A DNA stretch of 64,000 bases from Mycobacterium conspicuum (GTDB lineage Bacteria; Actinomycetota; Actinomycetes; Mycobacteriales; Mycobacteriaceae), in NCBI RefSeq assembly GCF_010730195.1, contig NZ_AP022613.1:4898001-4962000 (forward strand). Direction: 5' to 3'. Below the pieces are notes generated by a model. It was not told the DNA's origin and made no database searches. It saw only the letters and a list, made by a program, of their open reading frames with translations. The position numbers and the translations under genes are program-made. This document shows, one piece after another, positions 50,283-59,321 of the stretch. The first letter of the stretch is position 1; each line of letters opens with the position of its first letter.

Positions 50283-50356
50283 TGTTGCGGAAGTAGTAAT
50301 CTCGTAAATCGGTTATGAGGTGCCAGCCAAGATTGGGGCACCCGGAAGGGGCCGTG

Positions 50357-50851
50357 ATGGCGGACGCCGCGACGACTTTGTTGGAGATCGAAGCGATCAA
50401 GCAGCTCAAGGCGCGATACTGCCGGTTTCTGGACACCAAACAATGGGACGACTGGCGGGCGTTGTTCACCGATGATTTCGTCAGTGACACCTCCCCCTCG
50501 GGCGGGAAGCTGATTACCGGCGCCGACGAGTTCGTGGCCTTTGTTCGGGGCACCCTGGAGAAGCAACCGACCGTGCACCAGGTGCACGCCCCCGAGATCA
50601 CGTTGACGTCGGAGACGACGGCCACCGGGGTGTGGGCGCTCCACGACGTGGTGCGACTGGGGCCCGGCCTCAACCTCGACGGGCGCGGGCACTATCACGA
50701 AACATACGAAAAGGTGGACGGCCGGTGGTTGATCAAGACGTCCACGCTGACCCGCCTGCGTGAGGACATTTTCAATCCGCTGTTCTCCGTGCGCATCTCG
50801 CCCCGCCTGCGCAACATCGGCGCGGCGGCCGCGCGTAGGTTCGGCGCATGA
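50357..50851 (+). CDS. SnoaL/NTF2-like protein
   Basis: The 164-residue cone-shaped alpha+beta barrel protein has LLEIEAIKQLKARYCRFLDT, DDWRALFTDDFVSDTSP, AHEITL-type strands (VHQVHAPEITLTSETTATG) and a DGRWLIKTSTLTRLRED end. Such proteins include steroid isomerases, dehydratases and non-catalytic ligand binders; RYCRFLDTKQWDDW is typical of the family's first helices. ATG 50357 follows GGAAGGGGCCGTG. It overlaps the next gene by 4 bases. The function is not known. Confidence 0.83.
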   Translation: MADAATTLLEIEAIKQLKARYCRFLDTKQWDDWRALFTDDFVSDTSPSGGKLITGADEFVAFVRGTLEKQPTVHQVHAPEITLTSETTATGVWALHDVVRLGPGLNLDGRGHYHETYEKVDGRWLIKTSTLTRLREDIFNPLFSVRISPRLRNIGAAAARRFGA

Positions 50852-51948
50852 GCAGCCAGATCGTCCTCGCCACAGGGGCTTTCGGCCAGGTCGGTACGCG
50901 GTGCACCGAGATCCTGCTGGGCCGGGGGCGCACCGTGATCGCGATGGACGTCCGCAGCGACCGTTCGGCGGCGACCGCCGCGAGCTTGGCCGCGCAGTCG
51001 CATGCCGGCATGTTGATCCCGGAGTACACCGACCTCACCGACGCCGACGCGGTCGCCGCGGTGGTGCAGCGCCATCGCCCGCAGGCGATCGTGCATCTGG
51101 CGGCGATCGTTTCGCCGCCCTCGTATCGCAATCCGCGGCTGGCGCGCAGGGTCAACGTGGACGGCACTCGGCACCTGGTGGCGGCGGCGCGGGACCTGAG
51201 CGATCCGCCGCTGTTCGTGTTCGCATCCAGCGCGGCGGTGTACGGGTCGCGCAACCCGTATCGGCAACCCGAACGCATCACCGGCGACACCCCGGTGAAC
51301 CCGATCGACCAGTACGGCGAGGACAAGGTCATGGCCGAGGCCGCTATCGCCAAAAGTGGCCTGCCATATACGATTTTGCGGCTGGGCGGCGTCATTTCTC
51401 CCGACACCCAGACCAAAGTCGACGGCGACTATCTGCTGCTGATGCGCGCCACCCCAACAGACAACCGCATGCACTCCGTCGACGCCCGCGACGTCGCTCT
51501 GGCCTTCGCCAACGCCGTGGACCGCCGCGACACGGTGAACGGAAAGGTGCTCGCGATCGGGGGCAACGAAACGTACGTCCACCTCATGAGCGACATCCAG
51601 GACGACATCATGGCCGCGATTGGCATCGGTCGGCTCGGGCCGTCGGCCGGCCTGCCGGGCGATCCCGACGACGACCGCGGTTGGGCGTTCACCGGCTGGT
51701 TCGATACCACCGAATCCCAAGCGCTGCTTGACTATCAGGAACACGACTGGCCCGACACCGTCGCGTGGGTCGCGGAGGCCATGGGCCGCCAGCGTCTGCT
51801 GCTTAAGACGCTCGGCCCGGTGCTGCGACCGACCATGCGGGCGCTGCTTGCCCTGCAACGCCGATTCGAACGCCGCGGGCGCTACGCCGACCCGTGGACG
51901 CTGATGGCCAACAAGTACGGTCCCGACATGTTCGCCTCCACCTCATGA
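50848..51948 (+). CDS. NAD(P)-dependent epimerase/dehydratase (extended SDR)
   Basis: The 366-residue extended SDR has the Rossmann motif ATGAFGQVGTR at residues 8-18, DLTDADAVAAVVQ, the Ser/Tyr region ASSAAVYGSRNPY and QYGEDK (Y-x3-K), and a C-terminal extension of ~80 residues (AMGRQRLLLKTLGPVLRPTM). It lies in an apparent operon SnoaL-epimerase-epimerase with 4-base overlaps on both sides. It may act on a sugar or steroid-like alcohol; substrate unknown. Confidence 0.85.
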   Translation: MSSQIVLATGAFGQVGTRCTEILLGRGRTVIAMDVRSDRSAATAASLAAQSHAGMLIPEYTDLTDADAVAAVVQRHRPQAIVHLAAIVSPPSYRNPRLARRVNVDGTRHLVAAARDLSDPPLFVFASSAAVYGSRNPYRQPERITGDTPVNPIDQYGEDKVMAEAAIAKSGLPYTILRLGGVISPDTQTKVDGDYLLLMRATPTDNRMHSVDARDVALAFANAVDRRDTVNGKVLAIGGNETYVHLMSDIQDDIMAAIGIGRLGPSAGLPGDPDDDRGWAFTGWFDTTESQALLDYQEHDWPDTVAWVAEAMGRQRLLLKTLGPVLRPTMRALLALQRRFERRGRYADPWTLMANKYGPDMFASTS

Positions 51949-52931
51949 CCGCAACGAAACTCGTTATCGGCGCCAGTGGCTTCCTCGGCTCGCACGTCAC
52001 CCGCCAACTCGTGGCCGCCGGTAAACACGTGCGAGTCATGCTGCGGCGCACCAGCTCCACCAAGGGCATCGACGACCTCGACGTCGAACGCTGTTACGGC
52101 GACGTGTTCGACGACGAGGCGCTGCGGGTGGCGATGGCCGGCTGCGACGTCGTGTACCACTGCGTGGTCGACGCCCGGATGTGGCTGCGCGATCCCGCCC
52201 CCTTGTTCCGCACCAACGTCGAGGGGCTGCGCCACGTGCTCGACGCGGCGGTGGCCGCCAATCTGCGCAAGTTCGTATACACCAGCACCACAGGAACATT
52301 GGCGATCAGCCAATCCCGCCTCGTCACCGAGGACGACCCGCACAACTGGAGCGACGGCGGCGCCTACATCCAGGCGCGCAAGGCCGGCGAAGACCTGGTC
52401 CTGCAGTACGCCCGCGACAAGGGGCTTCCGGCCGTCGCGCTGTGCATCTCGACCACCTACGGCCCGCGCGACTGGGCGCCGACCCCGCACGGCTCGGTCA
52501 TCGCCCGCGTGGCCGCCGGGCGCTTCCCGTTCTACATGGGCTTCTCCTCCGAGGTGGTCGGCATCGAAGATGCCGCTCGCGCAATGCTTCTCGCCGCCGA
52601 GCGCGGCCGCGACGGGCATCGCTACATCATCTCCGACCGCTACATGAGCACCCGCGAAGTCCACGACATCGCGGCCCGTGCCGTCGGCCGTCGCCCACCG
52701 CGTATCCCGGTGCCGATGTCCGTGATGCGTGGCGGTGCGCGCCTCAACGATCTCGCCGCGCGGTTGTTGCGGCGCGACCTTCCGTTCGCCTATGTCGGGG
52801 CCCGCATGGCCGAGCTGATGTCGCCCCTGGACCACAGCAAGGCCGAGCGCGAACTGGGTTGGAAACCAGAGCCGGTCGAAGAATCCATCCGCAAAGCGGC
52901 GCGGTTCTTCGCGGCGCACTCAGCCGATTAG
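51945..52931 (+). CDS. NAD(P)-dependent epimerase/3-beta-hydroxysteroid-dehydrogenase-like (extended SDR)
   Basis: The 328-residue protein has LVIGASGFLGSHVTRQLVAA at residues ~5-24, NVEGLRHVLDAAVAANLRKFVYTST and the AYIQARKAGEDLV helix. The usual Y-x3-K pair reads Y-I-Q-A-R-K, so the catalytic lysine is replaced by Arg, with a Lys one residue later. It is coupled to the preceding epimerase by ATGA. The C-terminal YVGARMAELMSPLDHSKAERELGW is typical of dihydroflavonol-reductase-like SDRs. Its last 12 bases overlap the convergent nitroreductase. Confidence 0.85.
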   Translation: MTATKLVIGASGFLGSHVTRQLVAAGKHVRVMLRRTSSTKGIDDLDVERCYGDVFDDEALRVAMAGCDVVYHCVVDARMWLRDPAPLFRTNVEGLRHVLDAAVAANLRKFVYTSTTGTLAISQSRLVTEDDPHNWSDGGAYIQARKAGEDLVLQYARDKGLPAVALCISTTYGPRDWAPTPHGSVIARVAAGRFPFYMGFSSEVVGIEDAARAMLLAAERGRDGHRYIISDRYMSTREVHDIAARAVGRRPPRIPVPMSVMRGGARLNDLAARLLRRDLPFAYVGARMAELMSPLDHSKAERELGWKPEPVEESIRKAARFFAAHSAD

Positions 52932-53564
52932 CTCGCCCGCCGGCTCGTCCCAGTAGTCGAGGTTGACCGCCTCGGCCAGCGGGCGGCGACGCACAGGCCC
53001 GTGCTTACCCTTGGGCCACCCGACCACGACGTGGCCGGCGATCATCCAGTCTTCGGGCACACCGATCGCGTCCCGCAGCAATTGCTCACCGCCGTAGGAT
53101 GCCCAGCTGGTCGCACACGCGCCCAGCCCCTGGGCGCGGGCGGCCAACAGAAAATTCTGCATGGCCGGGAAGATCGAGCCGCCCAGCAGAAGCTCGGACG
53201 CCGCCGGGAAATGCTTCTGCGCGAACAGCACCGACGTGAACTCACCCGCCCGGTCATGCAAGTCATAGGTCGCGCGGTAGGTGCGGGCACGGCGGCTGTT
53301 GTCGTCGTCGGCCGGCCTGCTCATCCCATAGACCGGCTCGATCACCTCCAACGCATGCGCCGCCGCCTTGGCCACAACCGCGCGCTGCTCGGGCGAGCGC
53401 AGCACGACAAATCGCCAACCCTGCGCGTTGGCGCCCGACGGCGCCCATCTGGCCGCCTCCAGGCAGCGCGCCAGCGTGGTGTCGTCGACCGGCTCGTCGG
53501 TGAAGCGCCGGATCGTGCGGGAGGTCGACATCACTTCCCAGATGTCGCCGCTGACCTTCGTCAT
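52920..53564 (-). CDS. Nitroreductase-family flavoprotein
   Basis: The 214-residue FMN-binding protein has STSRTIRRFTDEPVDDTTLA, ARWAPSGANAQGWRFVVLRS, and PAMQNFLLAARAQGLGACATSWAS with the flavin-contacting motif. These enzymes reduce nitroaromatics, quinones or flavins using NAD(P)H; the physiological substrate is unknown. It overlaps the epimerase stop by 12 bases (convergent). It stands alone on the minus strand, with the FadE operon starting 50 bases further on. Confidence 0.88.
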   Translation of the reverse strand: MTKVSGDIWEVMSTSRTIRRFTDEPVDDTTLARCLEAARWAPSGANAQGWRFVVLRSPEQRAVVAKAAAHALEVIEPVYGMSRPADDDNSRRARTYRATYDLHDRAGEFTSVLFAQKHFPAASELLLGGSIFPAMQNFLLAARAQGLGACATSWASYGGEQLLRDAIGVPEDWMIAGHVVVGWPKGKHGPVRRRPLAEAVNLDYWDEPAGELIG

Positions 53565-53613
53565 GGCTTAAACCTAGCGTCCAGTGTGATCAGTCCACGC
53601 GGCGCGGGTCGCA

Positions 53614-54762
53614 TCAGATTCCTCCTCTGGCGACCAGCTGCGCGACGATGACATTGCGCTGGATTTCATTTGTGCCTTCGCCGACGATCATCAGTGGCGC
53701 GTCACGGAAGTACCGCTCGACGTCGTATTCGGTGGAGTAGCCATAGCCGCCGTGGATGCGAACCGCGTTCAAGGCAATTTCCATTGCAACCTCGGAAGCG
53801 AAGAGCTTGGCCATTCCGGCCTCCATGTCGGCGCGCTCTCCGCTGTCATAGCGCTCGGCGGCATAGCGGGTCAGGGAACGTGCGGCAGTTAGCTTCGTCG
53901 CCATGTCCGCCAAGTAGTTGCCAACGGATTGGTGCTTCCAGATCGGCTGACCGAAGCTCTCTCGCGCCTGCGCGTAACGCAGCGCGTCGTCGAGCGCGGC
54001 GGTCGCCACACCGAGCGCCCGCGACGCCACCTGAATGCGGCCGGTTTCGAGTCCTTTCATCATCTGCGCGAATCCGTTGCCGGGCGATCCGCCGAGGATC
54101 GCGGACGCCGGCACCCGGCAATCGTCGAATGTCAGCTCGCAGGACTCGACGCCCTTGTACCCCAGCTTGGGCAAATCGCGTGAAACCGTCAGCCCCCGGC
54201 CCTGTTCCACGAGCACGATCGAAACTCCCTTGTGGCGCGGAGTCGCGTTGGGATCGGTCTTGCACAACAGCGCGATCAGCCCTGAACGGCGAGCATTACT
54301 GATCCACGTCTTCGACCCGTTGATCACGAGTTCTTCACCATCGCGGATCGCGGTTGTCTTCATGTTCTGCAGATCCGACCCTCCACCCGGTTCCGTCAGC
54401 GCCATGGCTGCGCGCATCTGGCCGGTGGCCATCACCGGCAGGTATCTACCTTTTTGCTCTTCGGTGCCGAATAAGGCCACCAGCTTCGCGACGACGGTGT
54501 GCCCGCCCATGGCGCCGGCCAGACTCATCCAGCCGCGTGCCAGCTCTTGAGTCACCTCCACGTAGCACGGAGTCGAGACGGGCACGCCCCCGTACTCCTC
54601 GGGAATGGCCAGGCCGTAGATCCCGATGCGCTTCATTTGTTCGATCCACGCTTCAGGGTATTCGTTGGCGTGCTCGACTTCGCGCACCGTGGGTTTCACT
54701 TCGCGGTCGACGAAGGCGCGCACCGTGTTAACCAGCATGGTCTCTTCATCGCTCAGCGTCAT
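53614..54762 (-). CDS. Acyl-CoA dehydrogenase
   Basis: The 382-residue protein starts at ATG 54762 (MTLSDEETMLVNTVRAFVDRE); longer frames are rejected because they overlap the upstream SDR. It has ALTEPGGGSDLQNMKTTA and TWISNARRSGLIAL flavin motifs, a RYAQARESFGQPIWKHQSVG helix, and the C-terminal GEGTNEIQRNVIVAQL. It oxidises an acyl-CoA to the 2-enoyl-CoA. It is the last gene of a five-gene operon with Rieske oxygenase, aldehyde dehydrogenase and two SDRs. Confidence 0.9.
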   Translation of the reverse strand: MTLSDEETMLVNTVRAFVDREVKPTVREVEHANEYPEAWIEQMKRIGIYGLAIPEEYGGVPVSTPCYVEVTQELARGWMSLAGAMGGHTVVAKLVALFGTEEQKGRYLPVMATGQMRAAMALTEPGGGSDLQNMKTTAIRDGEELVINGSKTWISNARRSGLIALLCKTDPNATPRHKGVSIVLVEQGRGLTVSRDLPKLGYKGVESCELTFDDCRVPASAILGGSPGNGFAQMMKGLETGRIQVASRALGVATAALDDALRYAQARESFGQPIWKHQSVGNYLADMATKLTAARSLTRYAAERYDSGERADMEAGMAKLFASEVAMEIALNAVRIHGGYGYSTEYDVERYFRDAPLMIVGEGTNEIQRNVIVAQLVARGGI

Positions 54763-54766
54763 CGTT

Positions 54767-55522
54767 TCAGCCCGCCGACCATCCAGCATCCACCGGCACG
54801 ATCGCGCCGTTAATAAACGAGGCGGCGTCAGAAGCCAAGAATAAAGCCACCCCGGCGATCTGCTCGGGCAGCGCCACGTGTTGGTTAAGGGTGATGATCG
54901 GCTTGAGCCGCTCCACGCCCGTCTCATCAAAGCCTTCCACGCTGCCGGCCGCACCGCTGAACACCGGCCCCGGCACGATCGCATTGCACCGGATGCCGTC
55001 GTTCGCGTGAGCCCATGCGACGCTGCGTGTTAGGCCGACGACGCCGTGTTTGGATGCGGTGTAGGGGGCACCGGCCGCTCCGCCGCGGATTCCGGCCTCC
55101 GAGGCGGTATTGACGATTGCGCCCGCGCCGTTTTGGAGCATGTGGGGCAGCACCGCGCGGGTCACCAAGAACGTCCCCGTCAAGTTGATCCGTAGAACAC
55201 GTTCCCACTCGTCGATCGTTGTGTCCGCAGGTAGCGCCATCGTGTCTAGCACCCCGGCGTTGTTGCATAGCACGTCGATCCGGCCGAATGTGCCCACTAC
55301 ATGCTGCACGAGCGCGTTAACCGAAGACGCATCAGAGATGTCCACGCCCAATGGGCTTGCTGCCTTGCCGATTTCAATTGCGGTCTGCTCTGCACTGGCA
55401 GGATTGATATCGGCGGCGACGACGCGCGCACCGGCCGTCGCGAACGCGATGGCCATCCCCTTGCCGATGCCCGAGCCGGCGCCGGTGATCAGACTGACGC
55501 GCCCCTCAAACCCAGTGCTCAC
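54767..55522 (-). CDS. Short-chain dehydrogenase/reductase
   Basis: The 251-residue classical SDR has LITGAGSGIGKGMAIAFA, NNAG, the Ser in VNTASEAGIRG, and YTASKHG (Y-x3-K), ending in INGAIVPVDAGWSAG. An Asp after the second strand (VAADINPAS) indicates NAD(H) preference. It is fourth in the Rieske-ALDH operon, 9 bases after the preceding stop and 4 bases before the acyl-CoA dehydrogenase. It likely oxidises a hydroxyl intermediate in the pathway. Confidence 0.9.
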   Translation of the reverse strand: MSTGFEGRVSLITGAGSGIGKGMAIAFATAGARVVAADINPASAEQTAIEIGKAASPLGVDISDASSVNALVQHVVGTFGRIDVLCNNAGVLDTMALPADTTIDEWERVLRINLTGTFLVTRAVLPHMLQNGAGAIVNTASEAGIRGGAAGAPYTASKHGVVGLTRSVAWAHANDGIRCNAIVPGPVFSGAAGSVEGFDETGVERLKPIITLNQHVALPEQIAGVALFLASDAASFINGAIVPVDAGWSAG

Positions 55523-55531
55523 GTGCGCCTC

Positions 55532-56452
55532 TCATATCGGATAGGTGATGCCGGTCAGTTCTTCTGAGGCCGACCACAACTGCCTCTGCAGTAGCTCATC
55601 GTGCGACTGGGCAGACGACTGCACAAGTCTGGGGTGACCACGCAATTCGCCGATCCCGCTGGGACCGTAGTAGTCGCCTCCGCGCACCGCGGCATCCGTC
55701 GCGGCTCGCAAGGTAGGGAGCGCACCTTTCTCGGCACTTTGGAACAGCATTGGCGCCAAGAGAGCGAAACCCAAGCCAATCAGGCCCTTTGAATGCCGCG
55801 TCAGCCCTGTCCTTGAGCCGCCGGGATGTGCTGCAACGGCGATCATCTTGTGATCCTTGGCAGCCAGCCGACGTTGCAGCTCGTATGTGAACAACAGGTT
55901 GGCCAGCTTCGATCTGCCGTATGCCGCAACGGGATCGTAGCCACGATCCATCTGCAGGTCCTCGAAGTCAACTACCGGCCGGATGCGGTGTCCCGAGCTG
56001 CTGACCGTCACCACCCGCGACCCGTAAGCCCCCAACATCCCCTCGAGTAGCAGCCCGGTCAGTGCGAAATGCCCGAGATGATTGGTGCCCAGCTGCAGTT
56101 CGAACCCGTCTTTCGTGCGGCCTTCCGGGGTGAACATGACACCCGCATTGTTGATCAAGAGATCGATCTGTGGATGGGCCAACATCAGCGCATCCGCCGC
56201 CCTGTGAACGGACGCCAACGACGTTAAGTCAAGTTGTTGTACGCCGACAACGGCATGCGGGCAGATCGCTCTGATGCTAGATGCAGCAAGCCTGCCCTTT
56301 TCGACATCACGAACCGCCAGCACCACCCGAGCACCACGCTCGGCGAGCACGGCCGCAGTGTGGTAACCGATTCCGGCGTTAGCTCCGGTGATGACGGCGA
56401 CGCGGCCAAACTGTTCGGGAATGTCGGCGGCGCACCATCTCTGCCCCACCAC
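55532..56452 (-). CDS. SDR of the protochlorophyllide/retinol-dehydrogenase-like type
   Basis: The 306-residue SDR has VAVITGANAGIGYHTAAVLA, NNAGVMF, the catalytic Ser in TVSSSGHRI and YGRSKLANLLF (Y-x3-K), plus a longer C-terminus (GFALLAPMLFQSAEKGALPT) than classical SDRs. An Arg after the second strand (VLAVRDVEKG) favours NADP(H). GTG 56452 shares one base with the stop of the aldehyde dehydrogenase (TAGTG). It is third in the five-gene operon; the substrate is unknown. Confidence 0.87.
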   Translation of the reverse strand: MVGQRWCAADIPEQFGRVAVITGANAGIGYHTAAVLAERGARVVLAVRDVEKGRLAASSIRAICPHAVVGVQQLDLTSLASVHRAADALMLAHPQIDLLINNAGVMFTPEGRTKDGFELQLGTNHLGHFALTGLLLEGMLGAYGSRVVTVSSSGHRIRPVVDFEDLQMDRGYDPVAAYGRSKLANLLFTYELQRRLAAKDHKMIAVAAHPGGSRTGLTRHSKGLIGLGFALLAPMLFQSAEKGALPTLRAATDAAVRGGDYYGPSGIGELRGHPRLVQSSAQSHDELLQRQLWSASEELTGITYPI

Positions 56453-57939
56453 TAGCCGACCACAGTGGCGAACGTCTTGTGTTCCAAGAATTCCTCAAGC
56501 CCGGCCACACCCATCTCCCTGCCGACGCCCGATTGCTTAAATCCGCCGAACGGGCTATCGGCCGAAAAGTAGTTGCCGCCGTTGATCGAGAACGATCCGG
56601 ATCTGATCCGGCGCGCCGCGGCGACGGCGCGGTCGTGGTCACCGCTGAAAACAGCTCCGGCCAGACCGTAAATGGAGTTGTTGGCGATGCGCACGGCGTC
56701 ATCATCATCGTCGAAGGGGATAACCGACAGCACAGGCCCGAATACCTCTTGCTGGGCGATCTCGCTGTCCGGGTCGATGTTCGTCAACAACGTTGGCGTG
56801 TAGAAGAACCCGGGGTCAACGCATTCGCCCCCGGTGACCAGTTTGGCGCCAGCGTCGACTGCGCGTCGCACCATTCTGTTGACCTTTTCGCGCTGTCGCG
56901 CACTGATCAACGGTCCCATGTAGGTCTTGGGATCCGAGGGGTCGCCGTAGCGTACCTGGGCGAAGTTTGCCGCGATTAAGTCGACGATCTCGTCGTGGTG
57001 TTCGCGGGGCACCAGCAGCCTTGAGGTCAGGGCACAGCCCTGTCCTGCGTGGGTCACCATGGAGAAAGCCGCGAACTGGGCAGCGGAAGCGAAATCGGCA
57101 TCGTCGAGCATGATCGCGGCTGACTTGCCACCGAGTTCGAGGAAAACGCGTTTGACGGTGCTACTGGCCGCGGCCATGATGTCCTTGCCGACCGCGGCGG
57201 AGCCGGTGAAGGTGATGAGGTCAACATCGCTGTGCGTTGTTAGTGCTTCTCCGACGGCCACGTCCGACGAACTCAACACATTGACTACGCCCGCGGGTAT
57301 GTCGGTGTGTTGCGCGATGATTTCTCCGAGGGCAAGGGTGATCAATGGGGTATCGGGCGCGGCCTTGAGGATTACGGTGCAGCCAGCGGCCAGCGCCGGT
57401 GCTAGCTTTGCCAACGCCAGTTGGTTGGGATAGTTGTAGGCGATGATCGCGCCGACGACCCCAGCCGGCTCCGCTTCTACCCAGCGGTGATGCCGAGCGC
57501 CTCTGATCTCTTTAATGCCAAGGTTATTGGTGAACGAATAGCTCTTGAGCAGGTCCGTGTAGTAGCGCACGATTTCAATCGGGCCTTCCAGCTGCGGCCC
57601 GTGTGTCAGCGTTCGTGTGGCGCCGACTTCGGCGATGGTCAACTCGCGAAGTTCGTCGATGTGGTCGATCAATGCTTGGTGCAGCTGGCTCAGGCAGTGC
57701 ACTCGAAGACCGACGTCGCGCGCCCAGTCGTTTGCGTCGAATGCGCGGCGGGCCGCCGCGATGGCCGCGTGTGCCTCAGGCAAGTCTGCGTCAGGTGCGT
57801 AGCCGAGCATTTGAGCGGTGGCGGGGTTGATCGACTCGAGCTTCCGGTCGGTGTCGACTAGGCGCCCATCGATGAGCAGGCGACGGTCGGCGTTGAGCCC
57901 GGCCTTGGGTTCCCCCGAGCCGTAAGCCGTTGTTGACAT
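56452..57939 (-). CDS. Aldehyde dehydrogenase
   Basis: The 495-residue NAD(P)-dependent aldehyde dehydrogenase has its catalytic residues at canonical positions: N169 (IIAYNYPNQ), E268 (FLELGGKSA) and C302 (HAGQGCALT). It converts an aldehyde to the carboxylate. ATG 57939 (MSTTAYGSGEPKAG) was chosen; the longer frame to 58032 overlaps the Rieske gene. It is second in the operon after the oxygenase, with an 89-base gap, so it may oxidise an aldehyde released or made by the oxygenase. Confidence 0.92.
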   Translation of the reverse strand: MSTTAYGSGEPKAGLNADRRLLIDGRLVDTDRKLESINPATAQMLGYAPDADLPEAHAAIAAARRAFDANDWARDVGLRVHCLSQLHQALIDHIDELRELTIAEVGATRTLTHGPQLEGPIEIVRYYTDLLKSYSFTNNLGIKEIRGARHHRWVEAEPAGVVGAIIAYNYPNQLALAKLAPALAAGCTVILKAAPDTPLITLALGEIIAQHTDIPAGVVNVLSSSDVAVGEALTTHSDVDLITFTGSAAVGKDIMAAASSTVKRVFLELGGKSAAIMLDDADFASAAQFAAFSMVTHAGQGCALTSRLLVPREHHDEIVDLIAANFAQVRYGDPSDPKTYMGPLISARQREKVNRMVRRAVDAGAKLVTGGECVDPGFFYTPTLLTNIDPDSEIAQQEVFGPVLSVIPFDDDDDAVRIANNSIYGLAGAVFSGDHDRAVAAARRIRSGSFSINGGNYFSADSPFGGFKQSGVGREMGVAGLEEFLEHKTFATVVG

Positions 57940-58028
57940 AACTTTTGCGCCTCTCATCACGAATTGACCTGAATTCGGCAGCCTGGTGCCATGTCGCTGC
58001 GCCCAACTACGTAGTGCGGCAGCATATT

Positions 58029-59321
58029 TCAATGCACTGCGCCGTTACCCCTTGCGACGCCATCATTTTCGCGATATTGCCTGACGTAATCGCCGGCGTT
58101 CTTATGCAATGCCCTCAGGAGTAGCTCCTGGTCGTTGAGCGGAAACTCCGATACCACGCCCGAGGCGAGCATCGTCTGCGTGGCCTCCAGGGTGTTGGCG
58201 TCCTGGAGGGCGAACTCCTTGAACGTCGCAGCCGCAAGCTCGTGGCCCAAGCGCTCGCGCGCATTCTTTGGCGGGACGAAATACATTGTCCCTTCGAAAA
58301 TGTGCTTGTCGACCGCCGTCGGCCAGTAATGGTACGTCAAGTACCAACCCGGAGCCCAAAACAGCAGCATGAAATTCGGGAAGAAGTGGAAGGAGTCGAT
58401 GCCCCAGATCTTGCTGCCGCCGGGGTTGATACCGGGCGGAAGCGGATCGAGCCCATCGATGTCAGGTCGATCCCAGTTGCCGAACAGCCCGCTGCGCAGC
58501 ACCTGATCGATCGGCTTAACCATACTCAAATCCTTCGGGGGCGACTGACCGCCTGCGCATGACACCATCCCGTGTGGGTGAGCGACCTCGTAATGCAAGG
58601 CCTCGAAGCCGTGCTGCATGATCTTGCGGGCTTCGTCCGCTGTGTACTGCTTGCTGTGCAGAACCGGGGCGTGGTAGAACTCGGCGAACGCATCGATGAA
58701 CAGCTTCCAGTTGCTGCCGATCTCGGCACGGTACTGATAAAACTCCGTCATCTGATGGAACGGGTAGCCCTCAAGACCTTTGGCGAGTGGCCCCAAATAG
58801 TCGTTCAGCGGTTCGGCTTTCGGGTCAAGGTTGACGAAGATGAAGCCTTCCCACACCTCGCAGCGCACTGGCTTTAGACCGTATTGACTCTTGTCCAGGT
58901 CGAAGAACTCCTCTTCCTGCTGAACGAACGCCAAGTCACCCTCGAGGGTGTACCGCCACGCGTGGTATTTGCAGGTGAATTGCCGGCAAGTGCCCGACGT
59001 CTCCTCACCCGGATAGTCAGTCCAAACGAGCTTGTTACCCCGGTGCCGGCAAATATTGTGGAAGGCCCGGATCTCGTCGTCGTTGCCCTTGACGACGACT
59101 ACCGAGGTCTTCGCCACGGCTAGTTCCTTGGTGAAATAGCTTCCCTTTCGGGGCACCCGTTCAACCCGACCGACGTTGAGCCAGGTGTGCTTGAAGATCG
59201 CCTCACGCTCGGCCTCAAAGAAGTCGGGATCGATCGAATCGGTGTAGTTAACGGGGCCAAACCCCAGCTCTGGGTAGCGGTTTGTCCAGCTGCCCTCGGC
59301 CGGCTTCGCGAAGTAACGCAT
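58029..59321 (-). CDS. Rieske non-haem iron oxygenase, large (alpha) subunit
   Basis: The 430-residue protein has the Rieske 2Fe-2S motif C91-x-H93 (CRHRG) and C117-x2-H120 (CKYHAW), and the mononuclear iron site in DAFAEFYHAPVLH (E214, H217, H222). It adds oxygen to an aromatic or aliphatic substrate, with electrons from a reductase that is not encoded nearby. ATG 59321 has GGAGGCAGAAA upstream. It is first in a five-gene catabolic operon. A perfect ATACGG-CT-CCGTAT palindrome lies 69 bases upstream. The substrate is unknown. Confidence 0.92.
   Translation of the reverse strand: MRYFAKPAEGSWTNRYPELGFGPVNYTDSIDPDFFEAEREAIFKHTWLNVGRVERVPRKGSYFTKELAVAKTSVVVVKGNDDEIRAFHNICRHRGNKLVWTDYPGEETSGTCRQFTCKYHAWRYTLEGDLAFVQQEEEFFDLDKSQYGLKPVRCEVWEGFIFVNLDPKAEPLNDYLGPLAKGLEGYPFHQMTEFYQYRAEIGSNWKLFIDAFAEFYHAPVLHSKQYTADEARKIMQHGFEALHYEVAHPHGMVSCAGGQSPPKDLSMVKPIDQVLRSGLFGNWDRPDIDGLDPLPPGINPGGSKIWGIDSFHFFPNFMLLFWAPGWYLTYHYWPTAVDKHIFEGTMYFVPPKNARERLGHELAAATFKEFALQDANTLEATQTMLASGVVSEFPLNDQELLLRALHKNAGDYVRQYRENDGVARGNGAVH

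Noticed and set aside
54763..54984. Longer N-terminus of the 53614 acyl-CoA dehydrogenase
   Set aside because: It overlaps the upstream SDR on the same strand and is Arg/Ser/Trp-rich without family similarity.
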